A stretch of DNA of 47,270 nt from Desulfuromonas sp. (lineage in GTDB: Bacteria > Desulfobacterota > Desulfuromonadia > Desulfuromonadales > Desulfuromonadaceae), in assembly GCA_021162745.1 (NCBI GenBank), contig JAGGYC010000160.1:1-47270 (forward strand), written 5' to 3'. The position numbers were made by a program, and so were the translations under genes. Of this stretch, positions 17,040 through 25,845 are shown in pieces. Every line of letters starts with the position of its first letter. Position 1 is the stretch's first letter. The notes beneath the pieces are model-generated. The model was not told the DNA's origin and did no database searches. It worked only from the letters and a program-made list of their open reading frames with translations.

Positions 17040-18272
17040 TTACTCTTTGCCACGGTTAACCTCCACGGTTCGTCCGACAGTTTGACCATCCTGTGCAGGA
17101 GGACAACTCAACTCGATAGCCATCTGCGCGACCCGCCCGGAACAACCGGGATCACCCATTTTTGCCTGCACCGCCGCCAGTTCATTCCTCATCTGTTGGC
17201 GATAATCGTCATCCGTCAGAATCTTTTCAACCTCATTAAACAGCGCCTGCGGATTCGCATCATTCTGAATAAATTCTTGAACAATCGTTTTGCCGGCGAC
17301 AATGTTCGGCAACCCGATATGCTCAACAGAGACCAGATGTTTGCCGATAGCATAGGTGAGTGGTGCCGCCTTGTAGAGGATTGCCATCGGTGTACCAACC
17401 AGGGCAATTTGCAAGGTAACCGTCCCCGATACACAGAGCACCACATCACAGGCCGCAGCGGTATCATAGATGGTATCACGAACAAACGTCGCCTTGACAC
17501 CAGCGGTATCCAGTACGCTGCTGAGCTGATCAGAGTCGACCCCTGGTGCCAGGGGGATGATAAATCGCACCTGAGGATGGGCGTCGCGGAGCATTTTCGC
17601 TGTCTCAACAATCGCCGGAAAGGAATATTTCAGTTCATTGCCCCGGCTACCGGGAAACAATCCAATCAGTGGCTGGGCGTTATCGAGTTGATAGCGTTGT
17701 CGGTAGTCGGCAACGGAGCAACGGGTTCCCCCTTCAGCTCCCAATTCATCCAGCAACGGATGACCGACATAGCGGACATCAATCGGATAACCACGATAGT
17801 AATCCGGCTCAAAAGGGAAGATTGCCGCCAGGCGGTCGACAACTTCGGAGATCCCCTTAACCCGCCCGCTACGCCACGCCCATACCTGAGGACTCACATA
17901 GTAGAGCACCGGGATACCGGCCTTTTTCGCCTGACGGGCAAGACGCAAATTGAAATCGGGAGAATCGATCAGAATCACAACATCGGGACGCTCGGCACTG
18001 AACAACAACGCTTTGAGGCGCTGAAACACCCCCCAGATTTGCGGCAGGTGACGAACCACTTCGACCAAGCCCATCACGGCCAGTTCAGAACTGGGGATGA
18101 GAATGTCGCAACCCGCCTCGGCCATGCGCTCGCCACCGACACCACAGAACGAAAGCTGTGGATCGAGCTGGCGGGCCGCCTTGATCAGGTTCGCGCCATG
18201 CAGATCACCTGACGCCTCACCGGTAACGATCAGAGCACGGCGGGGGCTGGCACATGGGGAAGCGATGGTCAT
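17040..18272 (-). CDS. lpxB: Lipid-A-disaccharide synthase
   Basis: A GT19 enzyme of 410 residues that joins UDP-2,3-diacylglucosamine and lipid X. Motifs are TGEASGDLHGANLI near the N-terminus, FCGVGGERMAEAG, ELAVMGLVEVVRHLP, LIDSPDFNLRLA, YYVSPQVWAWRSGR, FPFEPDYY, LLPGSR-like LFPGSRGNEL and CVSGTVTLQIAL. Start ATG 18272 has AAAGGA nine bases upstream. The TTG at 18281 leaves no spacing and is rejected. It opens the downstream operon after the terminator that follows lpxA. Its substrate lipid X needs LpxH or LpxI, and neither is in this window. Confidence 0.96.
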   Translation of the reverse strand: MTIASPCASPRRALIVTGEASGDLHGANLIKAARQLDPQLSFCGVGGERMAEAGCDILIPSSELAVMGLVEVVRHLPQIWGVFQRLKALLFSAERPDVVILIDSPDFNLRLARQAKKAGIPVLYYVSPQVWAWRSGRVKGISEVVDRLAAIFPFEPDYYRGYPIDVRYVGHPLLDELGAEGGTRCSVADYRQRYQLDNAQPLIGLFPGSRGNELKYSFPAIVETAKMLRDAHPQVRFIIPLAPGVDSDQLSSVLDTAGVKATFVRDTIYDTAAACDVVLCVSGTVTLQIALVGTPMAILYKAAPLTYAIGKHLVSVEHIGLPNIVAGKTIVQEFIQNDANPQALFNEVEKILTDDDYRQQMRNELAAVQAKMGDPGCSGRVAQMAIELSCPPAQDGQTVGRTVEVNRGKE

Positions 18273-18289
18273 GAGCAACAATCCTTTAG

Positions 18290-18313
18290 CCTGATTCCGT
18301 GCATGGATTCAGG
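18290..18313. repeat. Imperfect dyad just upstream of lpxB
   Basis: CCTGATTCC (18290-18298) and GGATTCAGG (18305-18313) pair at eight of nine positions around a 6-base centre. The dyad sits between the lpxA terminator and the lpxB ribosome-binding site, so it could be an operator or a short leader hairpin. No clear promoter hexamers were found around it. Confidence 0.35.
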
Positions 18314-18324
18314 TTTGAGACAAC

Positions 18325-18356
18325 AAAAAAACCAGCGGCACCCACAAGTGGGTGCC
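18325..18356 (-). terminator. Intrinsic terminator after lpxA
   Basis: Read on the minus strand, GGCACCCA and TGGGTGCC form a perfect 8-bp stem with a 4-base loop. After five bases a run of seven T residues follows. It ends the lolCD-bamA-lpxA transcript and separates it from lpxB-msbA, although some read-through is likely because no strong promoter was found before lpxB. Confidence 0.85.
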
Positions 18357-18422
18357 AGTGATTTTCAAACAACAAGAAAGGGAGAACAGCCTACGGCTAT
18401 CCCTCCGCTAATGATCACAATT

Positions 18423-19193
18423 TTAACGGGCGATGCCACGCTCGCTGTTACGGATAAAGTCGGTAAACGCCACAACTTCAGGAAACTGCTCAACCGTGTC
18501 GGCAATCTGCTGCAACGCCTCTTCCTGACGTAATCCTGCACGAAACACCAGCTTATACGCTTTTTTAATCGCGGACAGCGTTTCAGAACTGAATCCACGC
18601 CGCTTTAGACCAATCAGATTCAACCCCACCGTTTTGGCACGATCACCCTGGGCAATGACATAAGGGGGGAGATCCTGAGCGATCATCGATCCACCACTGG
18701 CCATGACATAGCTACCCACCCGGGTAAACTGGTGTACCGCCGACATGCCACCAAGAATTGCGTAGTCATCCACTTCGACATGACCGGCAAGTGTGGCGTT
18801 ATTGGCAAGAATAATATGATTACCGACAATACAATCATGGGCGACATGGGTATAGGCCATGAACAGATTATCGTTGCCGATCACCGTCTTACCGCCACCA
18901 TCCTCAGTTCCGAGGTGCAAAGTAGTAAATTCGCGGATCTTGTTGCGGTCACCAATGGTCAGTGTTGTCTCTTCGCCATGAAACTTAAGGTCTTGGGGAA
19001 TAGCACCGATGGAAGCGAACTGAAAGATCTCATTATCGCAACCGATGGTGGTGCGACCCTCGATCACCACGTGCGGACCGACAACGGTACCGTCACCAAT
19101 CGTGACATGTTCACGGATAATGCTGTAAGCACCAACCTTGACATTTTCGCCAAGCTGGGCTCCCGGCTCAATGATAGCGGTAGGATGAATCAT
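18423..19193 (-). CDS. lpxA: UDP-N-acetylglucosamine O-acyltransferase
   Basis: LpxA catalyses the first step of lipid A synthesis, moving a 3-hydroxyacyl chain from acyl-ACP to UDP-GlcNAc. The 256-residue protein is a left-handed beta-helix of hexapeptide repeats (IGDGTVVG, IGCDNEIF and others). The active-site segment AYTHVAHDCIVGN (about residues 113-125) holds the two conserved His, here near 116 and 119. QDLKFHGEETTLTIGDRNKIREF and LPPYVIAQGDRA are also family signatures (given in parts). HLGT stands where enterics have HRGT. The C-terminal helical domain follows GLKRRGFS. It lies three bases after fabZ and before a strong terminator. Confidence 0.96.
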   Translation of the reverse strand: MIHPTAIIEPGAQLGENVKVGAYSIIREHVTIGDGTVVGPHVVIEGRTTIGCDNEIFQFASIGAIPQDLKFHGEETTLTIGDRNKIREFTTLHLGTEDGGGKTVIGNDNLFMAYTHVAHDCIVGNHIILANNATLAGHVEVDDYAILGGMSAVHQFTRVGSYVMASGGSMIAQDLPPYVIAQGDRAKTVGLNLIGLKRRGFSSETLSAIKKAYKLVFRAGLRQEEALQQIADTVEQFPEVVAFTDFIRNSERGIAR

Positions 19194-19196
19194 AGG

Positions 19197-19637
19197 TTAG
19201 CCTTCCCGATCTACAAACGTTGCCTTGAGTTCTGCCTGAGTCACCAAGGTTTCACCGACGTAGGCTTTTCCGACAAACTGATAAATGCCACGTCGACATT
19301 TAAGCAGCTTCAATTCCATGCGCAACACATCTCCAGGGACGACCGGCTTGCGAAACTTTACCTTATCAATACCAGTGAAATAGGTGACCTTGTCTTCGCC
19401 GATCTCATCATTGATCGCCGCAAACAGTCCCCCCACCTGTGCCATGGCCTCAATAATCAGCACACCCGGCATAATAGGATGGCCGGGAAAATGGCCCTGG
19501 AAAAACGGCTCGTTAATCGTCACATTCTTAATCCCGACAATCGATTCGTTTTCGGTAAAACTTTCAATGCCGTCCACCAGTAAAAAAGGGTAACGGTGCG
19601 GCAGACGTTTCATTACTTCAATGGTGTTCATAAACAT
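19197..19637 (-). CDS. fabZ: 3-hydroxyacyl-[acyl-carrier-protein] dehydratase FabZ
   Basis: A hot-dog fold dehydratase of 146 residues that removes water from 3-hydroxyacyl-ACP. It competes with LpxA and LpxD for the same acyl-ACP pool, which explains its place between lpxD and lpxA. Seen are LPHRYPFLLVDGI near the N-terminus, then FFQGHFPGHPIMPGVLIIEA, with the catalytic His near residue 49 and Glu near 63. ATG 19637 has AAGGAAG eleven bases upstream; ATG 19631 is a possible alternative with longer spacing. Confidence 0.96.
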   Translation of the reverse strand: MFMNTIEVMKRLPHRYPFLLVDGIESFTENESIVGIKNVTINEPFFQGHFPGHPIMPGVLIIEAMAQVGGLFAAINDEIGEDKVTYFTGIDKVKFRKPVVPGDVLRMELKLLKCRRGIYQFVGKAYVGETLVTQAELKATFVDREG

Positions 19638-19662
19638 AGTGGTTCAATCTTCCTTAACGAAT

Positions 19663-20697
19663 TTATTTTTGAGAGTCCATCAATTTCTGCAATGCATCCA
19701 ATTGGCGTTTCAACGTAGCGATCTCTTTTCTCATCTGCGGCAAACGACCGAAACTCATTGAAGCCTTTAACCAGTCGCGATGAGGAATCGCCGGTACGCC
19801 GGACACCACCTGGTTACCCTCTATCGAACCGGTAATGCCGCCGCGACCACCCAAGGTGAGATTATCGCCCACTTCGATATGCCCCGCAACCGCGGACTGA
19901 CCACCAAAGGTACAATGGCGACCCACTTTTGCGCTACCGGCAATACCTGCCTGGGCAGCCATCACCGTGTGGGCACCAACCGTTGCATTATGACCAATCT
20001 GCACCATGTTATCGAGTTTACACCCGGTGCCGATCCGGGTCACGCCCATGGCCGCACGATCGATACAGCTTCCGGCACCAATCTCGACATCATCTTCAAC
20101 AATGACGATACCCACCTGGGGAATTTTATAATAGGCCTCACCATCGGGCGCAAAACCAAAACCATCGGATCCGATCACAGCATTAGGCTGTAAAATAACC
20201 CGATTGCCAAGCACACAATCTTCACGGATCACACAACCGGCATGCAACAAGCACTCGTTGCCGATACGCACATTGGCGTACACCACGACGTTGGGATGGA
20301 TAATGGTATCATCACCAATAACACACTGTTCACCAACACTGGCTCCGGGATGAATTGTCACCCGCTCGCCCAAGGTCGCTGATTCTGCAACGGACGCTCC
20401 GGGCAATACACCCAAAGGTTCGGGGCGCTTGACATTGAGATGAGTCAGCACCTTGGCAAACGCCAAATAGGGATTCTTGCACACCAGATAGGCGATATCG
20501 TCACGGTCGAGAGGTTGATCCACCAGCACGGCCGATGCTCCGGTCGTCTCCAGACACGACAGATACTTGGGATTAGCAATAAAGGTGATATCGCCAGAGC
20601 CGGCGCCGTCAATCGGCGCCAGACGCTGAATTTCGATACTCTCGTTGCCGATCACCTCGGCATCGACCAGCTCCGCCAGTTGCTTCAGGGTTGCCAT
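19663..20697 (-). CDS. lpxD: UDP-3-O-(3-hydroxyacyl)glucosamine N-acyltransferase
   Basis: LpxD adds the second 3-hydroxyacyl chain, on the 2-amino group of UDP-glucosamine. The 344-residue protein has an N-terminal uridine-binding domain (about 1-100, with [11 protein letters not shown]), then a long hexapeptide-repeat beta-helix with [15 protein letters not shown] and [14 protein letters not shown]; the His in QIGHN is the expected catalytic base. A C-terminal helix ([17 protein letters not shown]) closes the trimer. It is thirteen bases from ompH and 25 from fabZ, all in one run. Length is typical (about 340). Confidence 0.96.
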   Translation of the reverse strand: MATLKQLAELVDAEVIGNESIEIQRLAPIDGAGSGDITFIANPKYLSCLETTGASAVLVDQPLDRDDIAYLVCKNPYLAFAKVLTHLNVKRPEPLGVLPGASVAESATLGERVTIHPGASVGEQCVIGDDTIIHPNVVVYANVRIGNECLLHAGCVIREDCVLGNRVILQPNAVIGSDGFGFAPDGEAYYKIPQVGIVIVEDDVEIGAGSCIDRAAMGVTRIGTGCKLDNMVQIGHNATVGAHTVMAAQAGIAGSAKVGRHCTFGGQSAVAGHIEVGDNLTLGGRGGITGSIEGNQVVSGVPAIPHRDWLKASMSFGRLPQMRKEIATLKRQLDALQKLMDSQK

Positions 20698-20710
20698 CAG
20701 TCAGTGTATC

Positions 20711-21229
20711 CTACTTGTGGCTGTCTTTGTATTGGGCATCGTAGGCCTTGATCAGCTTATCGGTATAGTCGATGCTGTCCACGGCATAAACCAGTTGCCC
20801 CTGCTCAAACATCATTGACACGCCCTGCTCTTTGCTCAACGTTTTCACCTGAGTAGCGAGATCACCCAGAATTTGCTGAGTGAAGGACATCTCCTTGGCG
20901 CGCATCTCATCCTGCTTATCCTTGGCGAAGCGCTGATAATCCTTAACTTGCTGTTGGAACTCGCGCTCTTTCTCATGCTTGGCATCGTCTGAAAGCAGTG
21001 CTGCCTGTTTCTGCAACGACTCCTGTAGTGCACTCAGGTCGGCCTGACGTTTTTTCACATCAACCTCAATGGCTTTCATCTCACTATCCATTTTGGCCTT
21101 GGCTGCCTGGCCTGCCGCCGACAGAGTCAATGCTTTTTGCAGGTTAACATAACCAATTTTGAGGTCTGCGGCACCGGCAACGGTTACCAAGCTGAAAATC
21201 ATCAGAGTTGCAACAACAATACGCTTCAT
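20711..21229 (-). CDS. ompH: OmpH/Skp-family periplasmic chaperone
   Basis: A 172-residue protein with a clear Sec signal peptide (MKRIVVATLMIFSLVTVAGA, cut before ADLK), then IGYVNLQKAL, the start of the Skp/OmpH fold, and a long charged coiled coil (about residues 40-110, many Lys/Glu/Gln). Skp keeps unfolded outer-membrane proteins soluble on the way to BamA. Its place directly downstream of bamA and upstream of lpxD is the standard skp position. Confidence 0.93.
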   Translation of the reverse strand: MKRIVVATLMIFSLVTVAGAADLKIGYVNLQKALTLSAAGQAAKAKMDSEMKAIEVDVKKRQADLSALQESLQKQAALLSDDAKHEKEREFQQQVKDYQRFAKDKQDEMRAKEMSFTQQILGDLATQVKTLSKEQGVSMMFEQGQLVYAVDSIDYTDKLIKAYDAQYKDSHK

Positions 21230-21258
21230 TTTTTACTCCTTAACAATAATTGGATGAA

Positions 21259-23619
21259 TTAGAAAAACTTACCAATCGAGAATTCAAATTGCGAATCATC
21301 TTCGTAGTCTTCTGGATCGAGGTTGTAACCCCATTCCAGACGCAACGGACCGAGAGGGCTGTTCCAGCGGATCCCCAGACCGGTACTGTAACGCATATCA
21401 GAAAAGAACTCTTCGCCCTGATCCCAAGTGTTACCCACATCGACAAATACCAAGCCTTTAAGACCGGCATCCTTGAGCAAAGGGAAGATCAACTCGAAGT
21501 TGAAGAACGCCGATTTAACGCCACCGATGAAGTCGCGTTCGGTAGTCGATGGAACGGTAGCATAACTACCATCTGGGTTTCTCTTGTATTGCGTACCAAT
21601 TTGTTCCACTCCACTATCGTCAATATACGTATATTCTTCAACTACAGGATCTTTTGCCCAGTCCCACGGCCCCACTTCACGCGACTCAAAGCCACGCATG
21701 GTGTTGATGCCACCGAGATAGAAGCGCTCATCGACCGGGATCTCCTCACCGCCGACCTTATGCACCATGCCGATCTGGCCGTGAGCGGAGAACACCACCC
21801 CCCATTTGATGGGGATAAAATGACGATGATCAAGGATCGATTTAACAAAACGTTCATCGCCACCGATTCCGGCAAACTCCAGCGACAGTTCCGTCATATA
21901 ACCACGGGAGGGGTCGGGACGATAATCGGTGGTATTGGTTGAGATCGAAGCATAGATCGATGACAGGGTTGAGTTACCTTCCTGATCGAGAATATATTCT
22001 GATGCAAAAGCATCAACATCATAGATTTCCTTCTCTTCATACTTATAGATAAAGAAGGTCCGCGTGTCATAGCTGATGGGGATACCGAGCTTGATGGCAC
22101 CACCCATCGCTTTTTTGGAATACTCATCCCACTCACGGTCGGTATTGTAGAGATCGAAACCAAGGGCAAGATTTTTGTCCATGAAATAGGGGTCAAGCAA
22201 ACCGATCTGGTAGGTGGTGGACTCACCACCGAACGAGCCCGACAGATTCAAACGCAAGGCACGACCGAGGAAGTTGTCCTGACTCACCGAACCCTGACCG
22301 ATAAAGCCATCAACGGAGGAGAAACCGAAACCAACACTAAAGGTTCCAGTCGCCTGTTCTTTGACATCAACCTGGACATCCATCAATGCATCATCACCGG
22401 TGGAGACGGAATCAACATTAACCTCACTGAAGAAGCCCAGATTATTCACACGTTTACGGCTGGACTCCAACCGGGTAGCACTGTACAGATCACCTTCAAC
22501 CAACACCATCTCACGACGGATAACCTTGTCGCGGGTTTTAGTGTTACCAGCGATATTGACCCGACCGATATAAACCTTGACGCCCTGCTCAATCTGAAAC
22601 GTTACATCAACGGTTTTCTGTTCATTGTTAATCATGGTCATCGGTGAAACATTGACATAAGCATAACCACGATTGGCATAGTAGTCGTTCAACCGCTTGA
22701 TATCATCACGCAACTGCTCACGGCTGAAGACATCACCAGCTTTAAACTTCAGAATACTCAGCAGTGCCTGCTCATCCTTTAACAGGTCACCATCAACAGA
22801 CATACTGCCAAGGACGTACTGCTGACCTTCATCGATCTCGATGAGGATATCCATCTCGTCGCGATCATCAGACAGGGTAATTAACGGCTGCTTGACACGC
22901 ACCCGGATATAGCCTTCGTTAAAATAGGCATCCTTGATCAGTTCGATATCGTTTTCGAGCAACCCTTCATTGTAGGTGCCGCCATCAGTGATCCAGGAGA
23001 AGATCCACCACTCCTTGGTCTGCATGAACTTGCGTAATTTTCGTGCAGAAAAGAGGCTGTTGCCTTCAAAGTCAATATCATCAATAGTGACCTTGCCACC
23101 CTCGACAATATCAAAATAAACCGTTGCCTCATTATTCTTAGTCGTCTCGACGCGCGAGGAGACCTCAACGGCATAGAAGCCTTCTTCAATATAAGTCTGA
23201 CGAATGGCAGCAACACTCTCCTGCAAGGACTTGGGATGGAGGATACTCGGCGTACGGATGGTCAATGCACTACGCACCTTGGAACGCTTGAGTTCCTTAA
23301 ATCCGACCAACTTGATCTTCCGTACCAGGGGACGCTCCTGCACCCGATAGATCAGAGTTAACAGACCATCCTTCTCCTCGGTCAGCACCTCAATATCCTT
23401 AAAGTGACCCAAGGCATAGATAGCGCGCAGATCGTTATCGACGCCATCTTCATTAAACGTCTGTCCAGCTTTGATCGACAACACCCCTTCGATTCTGGCA
23501 ATGTCGACCCGCTTGACCCCTTCGATCTGAACATCCGTTACCAGCAGTTCTGCAGCAAATGCAGAACCACAACACAGGCTGGCGACCAGCACCAGTAATA
23601 CAGCAGCCCTTTTGAGCAT
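21259..23619 (-). CDS. bamA: Outer membrane protein assembly factor BamA
   Basis: A 786-residue Omp85 protein with signal peptide (MLKRAAVLLVLVASLCCGSA, cleaved near FAAE), about five POTRA domains (to about residue 350; LLVTDVQIEGVKRVD begins the first) and a C-terminal beta-barrel. The barrel carries the conserved loop-6 RGF (INTMRGFESREVGPWD). The last residues SQFEFSIGKFF end in Phe, as outer-membrane barrels do. It inserts beta-barrel proteins into the outer membrane. The frame runs on to a TTG at 23646, but ATG 23619 has TAGGAG ten bases upstream and gives the signal peptide. A near-consensus promoter lies 44 bases further upstream. Confidence 0.96.
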   Translation of the reverse strand: MLKRAAVLLVLVASLCCGSAFAAELLVTDVQIEGVKRVDIARIEGVLSIKAGQTFNEDGVDNDLRAIYALGHFKDIEVLTEEKDGLLTLIYRVQERPLVRKIKLVGFKELKRSKVRSALTIRTPSILHPKSLQESVAAIRQTYIEEGFYAVEVSSRVETTKNNEATVYFDIVEGGKVTIDDIDFEGNSLFSARKLRKFMQTKEWWIFSWITDGGTYNEGLLENDIELIKDAYFNEGYIRVRVKQPLITLSDDRDEMDILIEIDEGQQYVLGSMSVDGDLLKDEQALLSILKFKAGDVFSREQLRDDIKRLNDYYANRGYAYVNVSPMTMINNEQKTVDVTFQIEQGVKVYIGRVNIAGNTKTRDKVIRREMVLVEGDLYSATRLESSRKRVNNLGFFSEVNVDSVSTGDDALMDVQVDVKEQATGTFSVGFGFSSVDGFIGQGSVSQDNFLGRALRLNLSGSFGGESTTYQIGLLDPYFMDKNLALGFDLYNTDREWDEYSKKAMGGAIKLGIPISYDTRTFFIYKYEEKEIYDVDAFASEYILDQEGNSTLSSIYASISTNTTDYRPDPSRGYMTELSLEFAGIGGDERFVKSILDHRHFIPIKWGVVFSAHGQIGMVHKVGGEEIPVDERFYLGGINTMRGFESREVGPWDWAKDPVVEEYTYIDDSGVEQIGTQYKRNPDGSYATVPSTTERDFIGGVKSAFFNFELIFPLLKDAGLKGLVFVDVGNTWDQGEEFFSDMRYSTGLGIRWNSPLGPLRLEWGYNLDPEDYEDDSQFEFSIGKFF

Positions 23620-23662
23620 AGGGTAAAATCTCCTAAGATTTCTCAATCAACTAAAGTCGTTT

Positions 23663-23691
23663 ATTATAGAAAAACGCCCTGCAGGTGTAAA
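23663..23691 (-). promoter_or_regulatory. Sigma-70-type promoter before bamA
   Basis: On the minus strand TTTACA (23691-23686) and TATAAT (23668-23663) are separated by exactly 17 bases. The -10 is perfect, and the bamA start lies 44 bases beyond it. This gives bamA-ompH-lpxD-fabZ-lpxA their own promoter in addition to any transcript coming from lolCD. A dyad CCGGG...CCCGG (about 23727-23748) lies further upstream. Confidence 0.7.
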
Positions 23692-23797
23692 CCGAAAACT
23701 CCGCATAAAACAGCCACGGACCCATCCCGGGCAACCTTCAACCCGGAACAACAAAAGCATGACAAACCACCAACAATTCCGGCTATGGCAAACCAGT

Positions 23798-24487
23798 CTA
23801 CACCGGCCCGACCTGACCGTCATAAATACATAACGTCCGATCCATCCGCGCTGCTAATTCGGCATTGTGGGTCACCATCACCATGGTTAACTGATGTTGA
23901 TGATGCAGACGGTCCAGCAATGCATAAATTTCTTCCGAGGTTGCCGAATCAAGATTACCGGTTGGTTCATCGGCAATCAGCAGCTGTGGTTGCAACACCA
24001 GCGCCCGGGCAATAGCCACGCGCTGTTGTTCACCACCGGACAACTGGCCCGGCTTATGTTGAACTCGATGTTCAAGCCCGGTCTCGCCCAGCAATTGACG
24101 GGCACGTTCACTGGCTTCCTGGCGACTCAAGCCATTGATCAAAGCGGGCATCATCACGTTTTCAAGAGCCGTAAACTCCGGCAGCAATTGATGAAACTGA
24201 AAAACAAAACCAAGACTGCGGTTACGAAATCGGTCCAGCTGAGCGGGACCGAGCGCGAACAGATCGGTCTCCTCAAAGTAGCACTTTCCCGTTGTCGGAC
24301 GATCAAGGGTGCCAAGAATGTGCATCAATGTTGTCTTACCCGAACCCGAGGCACCAATCACGGCAATGCGCTCACGCAAAGCGATCTCAAAATTGACATC
24401 ACGCAGTACCGTCAGAGTCCCCTGTTCGGTCTCAAAGGTTTTGCTCACATTCTCTGCGCGTAACAAAATCTCCACACCGCCCTCCAT
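23798..24487 (-). CDS. lolD: Lipoprotein-releasing ABC transporter ATP-binding protein LolD
   Basis: A 229-residue ATPase of the MacB/LolD type that powers the release of lipoproteins from the inner membrane to LolA. Motifs are Walker [13 protein letters not shown] (about 44-55), Q-loop [12 protein letters not shown], typical of LolD, signature LSGGEQQR, Walker [13 protein letters not shown] and the switch His in MVTHN. AGGA stands seven bases before the ATG. It follows lolC by 23 bases, and together they make the LolCD complex. Only one LolC/E-type permease gene is present here, so the transporter may be a homodimeric 'LolF-like' type. Confidence 0.93.
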   Translation of the reverse strand: MEGGVEILLRAENVSKTFETEQGTLTVLRDVNFEIALRERIAVIGASGSGKTTLMHILGTLDRPTTGKCYFEETDLFALGPAQLDRFRNRSLGFVFQFHQLLPEFTALENVMMPALINGLSRQEASERARQLLGETGLEHRVQHKPGQLSGGEQQRVAIARALVLQPQLLIADEPTGNLDSATSEEIYALLDRLHHQHQLTMVMVTHNAELAARMDRTLCIYDGQVGPV

Positions 24488-24510
24488 GCAATAATCCTAC
24501 CTACCCCTGT

Positions 24511-25764
24511 CTATTCATAACGCAGTGATTCAGCGGGATCAAGTCGTGCAGCCCGCAGTGCCGGATAAACCGTCGCCAACAGACAGATCACCATGGCTGT
24601 CACCACAACGGCAATCACATCAGAAGTCACCACCTGCGACGGGAAATGTTCCATACCGTACACGGCTTTATCAAAAATCGTCACGTGAAGCTTGCGCTCC
24701 AGCCATGAGATAATCGCATCGGCATTTAAAGCCAGCGTTAATCCTAAACTGGTACCAAAGATTGTCCCTGACGTACCAATCAATAATCCTTCAAAAACAA
24801 AAATTTTCAGAATGCTACGCGATGTCGCGCCCATGGATCGCAAAATGGCGATATCTTTATGCTTCTCCATCACCACCATAATCAGAGTTGTGCCGATATT
24901 GAATGCAGCCACCAGCACAATGATCCCCAACACGATAAACAGGCCGAGCTTTTCCAGCTTAAGCGCAGCGAGAAACGATCCAAACATCTCCTCCCACGAC
25001 CGAACGCTGTAGGGGAAACGGAACGTCTCTCTCAAGCTTTCGGCCACCGGCTGAGCATGGTCGAACGAATCCACCTCGATCTCAATGCCACTGACCTCAT
25101 CCTCGGCACCAATAAAGCGCTGTGCCTGATCGAGAGAGATGAAGGCGTAGTAGGTATCGAGGAAACCGCCGCGTTGCCGGGCGATGGCCACCACATCGAA
25201 CGGTTTAATTTTAGGAATCAGCCCAAAGGGGGTGATATTAAAATCGGGTGGAATTACATTCACGCGGTCGCCGACGGCAACACCGAGGGCTGCGGCCGTA
25301 TCGGCGGCAATCACAATGCCCGGTTGCGACCGCTGGTCGGTGAACAGCAAGTCGGTCACCGTGGAGCCGTCCAAGGTCAAAAAGGGTTGATCAAATACCC
25401 GATTTTCGGCCGAAACCCCCTTGATATTGGCGGCGGCGACATTACCATGGGCGAGCAACATCGCCTCTTTGACCACATAGGGCTCTGCCGACACAACCTG
25501 CGGCGACAAGGTACAAACCTGTTCCACCACCTGTGACCATTGCAGCACCGAACCGTTGTGTTTCTGCAGCGTAATATGGGGGATGTTACCGAGGATCTGC
25601 TGACGCACCCCATCGTGGAAGCCGGTCATGATCGCCAGCACCACAATCAGTGCCGCCACCCCCAGAGTAACGCCGGTCACCGAGATAAACGAAATTACTG
25701 AAATGAAGGTTTGCTTTCGCTTGGCACGTAAGTAACGCAAGCTGATAAACCATTCATAACCCAT
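24511..25764 (-). CDS. lolC: Lipoprotein-releasing ABC transporter permease LolC/LolE family
   Basis: A 417-residue FtsX/MacB-type permease. One transmembrane helix lies near the N-terminus (ISVTGVTLGVAALIVVLAIM). A periplasmic MacB-core domain of about 200 residues follows, then three helices at the C-terminal end (LFIVLGIIVLVAAFNIGTTL and others). The N-terminal YEWFISLRYLRAKRKQTFIS and the cytoplasmic loop KDIAILRSMGATSRSI are characteristic of LolC/E. It works with LolD to extract outer-membrane lipoproteins. It is the first gene after the lysS terminator, so a promoter may lie in the 81-base gap, though none is obvious. Confidence 0.92.
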   Translation of the reverse strand: MGYEWFISLRYLRAKRKQTFISVISFISVTGVTLGVAALIVVLAIMTGFHDGVRQQILGNIPHITLQKHNGSVLQWSQVVEQVCTLSPQVVSAEPYVVKEAMLLAHGNVAAANIKGVSAENRVFDQPFLTLDGSTVTDLLFTDQRSQPGIVIAADTAAALGVAVGDRVNVIPPDFNITPFGLIPKIKPFDVVAIARQRGGFLDTYYAFISLDQAQRFIGAEDEVSGIEIEVDSFDHAQPVAESLRETFRFPYSVRSWEEMFGSFLAALKLEKLGLFIVLGIIVLVAAFNIGTTLIMVVMEKHKDIAILRSMGATSRSILKIFVFEGLLIGTSGTIFGTSLGLTLALNADAIISWLERKLHVTIFDKAVYGMEHFPSQVVTSDVIAVVVTAMVICLLATVYPALRAARLDPAESLRYE

Positions 25765-25801
25765 AGATGTTCACCTTGGTATTCGTAAGCACAGCAGACG
25801 G

Positions 25802-25829
25802 AAAAACGCCGCAGCCCTTGGGCTGCGGC
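25802..25829 (-). terminator. Intrinsic terminator after lysS
   Basis: On the minus strand GCCGCAGCC and GGCTGCGGC form a perfect 9-bp GC-rich stem with a 4-base loop, then one G and TTTTT. It lies 17 bases after the lysS stop and separates lysS from lolCD. The T-run is short, so read-through is possible. Confidence 0.85.
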
Positions 25830-25845
25830 AGCAAAAGAACCAGAA

